This document shows positions 44,101 to 50,100 of a stretch of 64,000 bases of DNA, in pieces; position 1 is the stretch's first letter, and each line of letters opens with the position of its first letter. A program made the translations under genes and the position numbers. The stretch comes from Burhinus oedicnemus. Taxonomy: Eukaryota > Chordata > Aves > Charadriiformes > Burhinidae. Below the pieces are notes generated by a model. It saw nothing but the letters and a program-made list of their open reading frames with translations, was not told where the DNA came from and did not search any database. The stretch lies in the NCBI GenBank assembly GCA_008921705.1, contig VFFE01006977.1:1-64000 (forward strand), read 5' to 3'.

Positions 44101-47100
44101 CCAGTGCAATCTTACTCTCGCAAAAACGGTGAGAGTATGCCACAGCTTGTTTAGTTCTTCGAAGGTTTTCAGATTTCAGGAAGCTGAAGAAACACGTACC
44201 TGCATGTCCCTGCATACGTACGAGAGCTGGTTATGAAAACCCGTCTTTACAAATATGCTGCTGCAGGAGACATTGCTTGTTCCCCTGGAAAGCTCCTAAG
44301 CCAGTGAATTCAAAGCATAATTGGTATCCAGGACAAATTTAATCTGCTTCCCCGTTCACTTCTTACTCGCCCTTAAAATAGCACGTGCTTTATAAATACA
44401 ATTTATGTAGAAAATCATGGTTACTCTCATGCTACAAGGGGGAAACTGAGGCAGCATTAAGGGGAACTGATTACAGATTCAAGAAGTGAGCAGCTGGGCG
44501 TCCTCTGCGTCAGACCCGTGTTCAGGCTATCCGGGTAGTAGTTCTTTAAATAAAATTGGCTGTGGCTCCGTATAAATTCTCCCTTCCCCCACCACAAAAA
44601 AAGGCAGCTATTCCCAACAGACAGCCTCCGAAGCCTGGGGGAACAAGGGAGTGGAAAAAAGCCTCAGTGCTCCACTCACAGTTTCTGTTATACACGTCCC
44701 CTGCAGCTGCCTTGCTGTTCCCCCCCGATCCCCCGCTTCCAAGAATCCTTGCTGCAAGAAATTGCAGCCTGGTTTTAGCTGGAGCTGGGGTTTGGTTGGA
44801 AGCCCGTCACCAGGAGCATGATCTCAGGAAATCGTTTTATGCTATCATCCTAAGAGCCCTGACTTTGCAAAACCAGGCCATTGCCTTTGCAGCCCAGCGT
44901 GCAGGGTGTCCGTCCTGCCGCTGGAAAGGAACTGAGTAGATCCATTTCATAGCTACTGAAAAATTAGTGCTGATTTAAATACCCTAGATTAAAATTGATT
45001 TGGTTACAAACTCTGAGCATACACGTAATATCTCTGCATATAAACCCCTTCATTGGCATAATGCGTTTTGCATGCTGCAGACAGATTAGGTGAATTTTGA
45101 ATTTTAACTAGCTGAAAATTAAATTTTAATGAGCGGCTTGCTTGGAAGAGAAATGAGAAAACCAAGATCAGACAGAATGATTTCCTCTCTTGCTCTCTTC
45201 TCTGCGGATTCCCTGCTCGTGTACCGATGCGCCGGTCACCGGTGCCTGGGCAGTTACACAAGCAGAGGGTCTCGCCTCCCCAGCCAGCGTGGGCACCCGT
45301 GCCCTAGCAAGGCAGCAGCTGAACTCGTCAGCCCTGAGCAGCGCACCCATGTGTATTTCCTTGGCCCGTAATGAATCTTGCTCACCCGCTTTTGTCGCAT
45401 TCCTCTACAATCTGTCATTCTCCTGTCCCTGGCAGATTCAGGTTGCCCAGCACCCTCTGCTGTGAAAATCAGAGTGCTTTGGAAAGGGTCTGTTCCCCCT
45501 TCTGGGGGGGTCTGCAGTGAGAAATCAAGGGGATGGGAAGGAAATTTCTTCTTGCCGATACCGTAGAGCTCAGTCAGACCTGGGTCACTTTCTCCTGTGG
45601 TTTAATGCCAGAAGGGATCGGCGGGGCAGCTCTCTACAAACAGCACCCGCTCGTTCTGGTTCTGACTAGCTCTACGTTAGGGAAAGGCTGAGAATCTATC
45701 TTCAAACCTATATTTAAAATGAACACATGGGGAGCTCAGGGACAGAAATAAAGCTGCTTTCAGTGAGGAAATATTTGTCACTTAAATATCGCGTAAGTAG
45801 GGTAGGTAGAAATGTAAGTATTCCTTCAGCTCAGCTGGGTGCAGGAACGTGGGGTTGCACCTGACCACGTCTGCATTAGCGAAACAGGGGGAGCCCAGTG
45901 CAAACCCCAGGTTTCCTGAGCTTCTCGTGAGAGTTCGTTAACTGACCTAAACTGAGAATGTCCGGCTCATGAACAAAAGATGTATCCGATACGCCCAGAA
46001 CAGGTTGCTTTAGTCACTTTGAGTGGGAATCATTTCACCTAGCTTCAGATGTCTGCAGGGGCTCCTCGCAGAGTCATCGCAGAGAAGCGCTTTGAGGGAG
46101 CGACGCGTCTGACCAGTTTTAGGTATCTGTCTCGGGATGAGCTGAATTATCCCTTTTATCCCACCGTTTATATCGGCCAGTCCTGTGCTGGTGCTGAGGG
46201 GAACGCAGGTCACCAGCCCAGGGGCAGGCATCAGTGTTGTGGACGGTTTCGTGAGCACCCAGCCATGTCTAATGGTTTGTACCCTTAGTCGCAGTCGTAC
46301 AAGGGTGCGCCCAGTTATCACCGGTCTGGTGGTGGCTGTGAGCGCTCAGAAAGCTGCAGCTCAAGACGTGGGATTTAGGCTGGTTCTTGGGAATGTGCTC
46401 AGCTGGTGTGCTTTCCGAACAAACACTTTAAAAGCAGGTCCTGCTTCTACATCTTGCTTGAGTTCAGCACTGTGCAAAGTCATCCTGTATCTGTGGCTTC
46501 TCGGGGTTTTCCAGGGGGAGAGTTTTAGTTGCTGCTGAAAATGGCAGCTCAGACCCATGAATTCGTGGAGGGTCAACTGGGGTGTCCCCTAGCAAACTGT
46601 TCTGGAGGGGTTAGGACACCGTCTCTGCCACACGCTCACCCAATGTCCCCCATCCAGCTCACACATCAAACGCCCCCTGTTTTCAGCCTGCACTTGGGAC
46701 TAATTGCCCTCACCCCGCTTCCTGGAGCCTGGTTCCCATCACTGTTGTTGCCCGGTTTGTCCCCAGCCACGGGGCCATGTCCCAGAAAGCGTCTCACCTT
46801 CCCTGCGAAGAGTTTAGCCTGCAGCTCCCGGCACTCCTGCTGCAGAGCTTCGATCTGCTTGTCTTTCGCCAGGAGAGCGCTGGCTTGCTCTGTCAGGTCC
46901 TTGGCACGCTGGCGGGCAAACGCTTTTTTGCACAGCTCCAGGCTGGAGCCCTTCAGAGGCACCGGAGCAGTTACCTACAGCGCAGAGGGCAGCAAGGGAG
47001 AAAGCCACGTGCATTGGTGTTCGTTAACCACCACCCCGTCACCCCAACAGCCATGGGGCAGGGAGCACTGTCAAGAAACGCAACCTAGCCCCGAAGGACA

Positions 47101-50100
47101 GACGAGCAGAGAGAGGAGCAGGACAGACCTATGGAAAAGTGGGAGGAAAGAGGAGGGGCTGGATGGAGAAGTGGGAAGGAGAAGGTGCTCAGCAGATGAG
47201 GCTAATGGTCGGCACGGGGGGCTGCAGGCAGGGCAACAGTGGGTGGGGGGAAGAGAGAAAAACAGGATGAGGCGGAAAGACAGGAGAAGGCGGCAGAGAA
47301 GAGCAGGGGAGGATGGCAGGAAGGATGAGCATGGCAGCAAGGATGGAGGTGGCCAAACCAGGAAGAGAAGTGGAGCTTCTGGGGGTTTCTAGGCAGCGGG
47401 AAAGAGGGTTTCAGGACAGATGGGTGGAAGATGCGGGCAAGAGAGAGCCCAGCAAGGGCCGGTGCAGCCAGGGGAGGACTGGGAGGCGTTCAACAGGAGT
47501 AGTTCAGCTTCACATGCTCCCTGCGAGGGAGGGAAGAGGAAGAGCGGGGATGGACGGCGGTGTGCTTCAGGGGCAGCAGGGCAGACAGGAACAGGCAGCT
47601 GGCTGGGCACAGGCTCCGGGCAGAGGCCCCGGGCAGGAGCTGAGGCTGCCGGGCCGTGGTCTCCCTGGGATGCCGGCTCTCAGCACACACCCGCATCCCT
47701 GGGGCCGGCTCTCCCACTGGGTACCAGCCCTGCCCAGCTCACCCCCCCTGCTCATCCCAGCCCTGTGGGCAGTGAGGCCACGTCCGGACCTGGGGTTTAT
47801 CAAACCCTGCCTCTCCCTGTCCAGCGATTTTCACCTGCGCAAAGCCTGACAATTTGGCGAGGGGGGAACTCTCTCCCTTGCCTGATCGGGAACGTGACAT
47901 CCTCTCTGCAAACTTTTCCTCCCCGGTTCTTCCCAAGCATCTCACCCGCACGCAGAAGCTGCGTGCCAGGCCCTGGCTCCATGGGACCTGGGTACCAGGC
48001 ACTGAAGGCAACCGCTGCCAGAGTAACCCCAGCTCCTCAGGGCCCCTTCCCTGGGCAGGCAGCTGCCTGCTCCTGCCTCCAGCCCACCCTCCACGAGCCG
48101 CAGCTGCCCAAGCGCTTCCTGCTGGTGGGAGACCTGGGCCGGACCAGGAGCCCAGCAAGTCGGTTCTCCCAGGGACCACACAGGTCCTAAACTGTCACCA
48201 CCTCAAAGCGTCACTTGGGGAAAAAAAAAGTAATATTATGTGAATAGTTGCTGGAGGGTCTGCGTGGCTGTTGGATGTATGGCAAATGATTTCTCTTAAC
48301 GTAGTATCTGACAAGTCCATCTGGCAGGAACTGTTGCCCTGCAAGTACCAAAACCCCATGACAGATGGGCGTCACAGCGCCTGGGGACAGAGAGGGCAGG
48401 CCATGCCAGGAAAACCCCCTACCTTCTCTTCAGCAACACTTTCACTTCCTCCTTTCTATCCTAAAGGGCTTGAATTCCCCATCGCAATCCCTGGTTTCCT
48501 TCCAACAGAGGAAAGGTTTTGCCTCACTCCGCTGCAATCCACCTTTAGGAAGCTGACGCAAGTGCTTGTGCCCAAGATCCCGCGTCCTACGGCCGTCTCC
48601 CACCACTCCTGCACCGTGTGGGATACTACAGGGTTTGCAACAAGCTGCTGTGGGGCCGGCGAAAGCAAAAACCACGGGGCTCGCGCAGCAAGGCAGGCGA
48701 GGTGAGGCTGGGGCAGAGCGGAGCCGCTCACCCCTTCCTGTTTTGCTTTACCGCACTCCTTGTCTTATTCAAATACTTCCTGTTTCTTTTCGGTGAAGTC
48801 GGATGAGTTATTTTCACGACTCGCCCAGGGAAAGCTGAGCTAATTACCTTGAACTAACACCTTACGGTAGGTCAGCAGGTTTTACAGCAAGAGACTGACC
48901 AAGAGAGGGAATCGCTCAAAGCCAGCTGCCCCGGCAGGAGCAGAAGGAGCTGGCGATGGCGGGGTTTCGTGATTCTTGCCCTGCTGCTGCTGTGCACACC
49001 GTGTTTGCTCTAGGTTTAAGAGAAGGGGAAAGAAAAGGCCTTTCTAGCCCAATAGCAGCAGCAGCAAGCGAGACGCCCCGGGGCTGGGGTGCTCTCCTAG
49101 CTCAGCTTCCCAGCAGCGGCGAGCCCCCGCACTCACGACTTTGAGGTTTGCCTCCTGGAGTTTCCGGGCTCTCTCCTCCAGGCGCTTGGCAATCACCGCC
49201 AGCTCCGCGTTCTTCCTCTTCAGGTGCTTCACCTTCTCCTCCGTCTGGGGGAAGCAGCTCCTGCGCTAGATAACAGAAGGAGGGGTTCGGGGTGAAGCCC
49301 CCGCTCGGCTCGAAGCTGCGTGCCGGGGGTGTTTGGGGAAGCCATGGCCCCCAGCCCTGCCTGACCTGCCCTGTGCCCACAGGGCTTTTCCCAGCCTCTT
49401 CCCCTACGACTATCCCAACCATTAAACACCGACCTCTGCTCTCGTTGCCTCTCCGGTCACCGAAACCTGTGTTTTTCCTGGTGTTTTTGTTAACGTGACC
49501 TCTTGGTCCCCATGAGATGCCCCTAGCCCCACCCCGGGCCATCCCGCACGGTCCCTCTCCAGCCACAGCTCGCTCGTTGCCGGCTGGGACTCGGTGCATC
49601 TCCAGCATCACTCTATCCTGGCCACCCACCCTTTGGGCTTTCTCTTCCGAAGTCTTCCCAGTTTGTTTCCCTGGGGTTACAGGGCTCAACACATCGCTGT
49701 GGATTTTGCTGCACTGCCACGGCAAGCTGCGCCAGTGTCCTTTTTCTCCTGACACCAAAGCGTGAGCCGGGGGGAGCGGGAAGAAAGCGGCAAAGGACTT
49801 CATGATGTTTGCAAAGCAAATTTCCTTTTTCTTCCTATTGATTCTGTTCACTCTTAATCCCCTTTTATTTATTATCTGTCCGTTTTGATAAGCTGCCGCT
49901 TGCTGATGGCTCATTCTCTCAAGGTTGTACCCAGATGTGTTGTGCTGTCTTTTCACATCAGCAAAAATGTCAGGTCAGCTGATCCTTCCAATTATTTTCC
50001 TCCCTACCCCTGTGAGATCCCCCCGTGGGCGCTCGCTGCTCTCCCTGCTTTTCTTCAGCCGGAAGACCGTGGCTGATTTTTGAGGGTAAGATTTGATGAG

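Noticed and set aside
46529..48190. Several 180-290 codon frames on + in 46.5-48.2 kb
   Set aside because: They overlap a clear minus-strand TSPOAP1 exon or lie in GC-rich intron; no protein similarity is recognisable.
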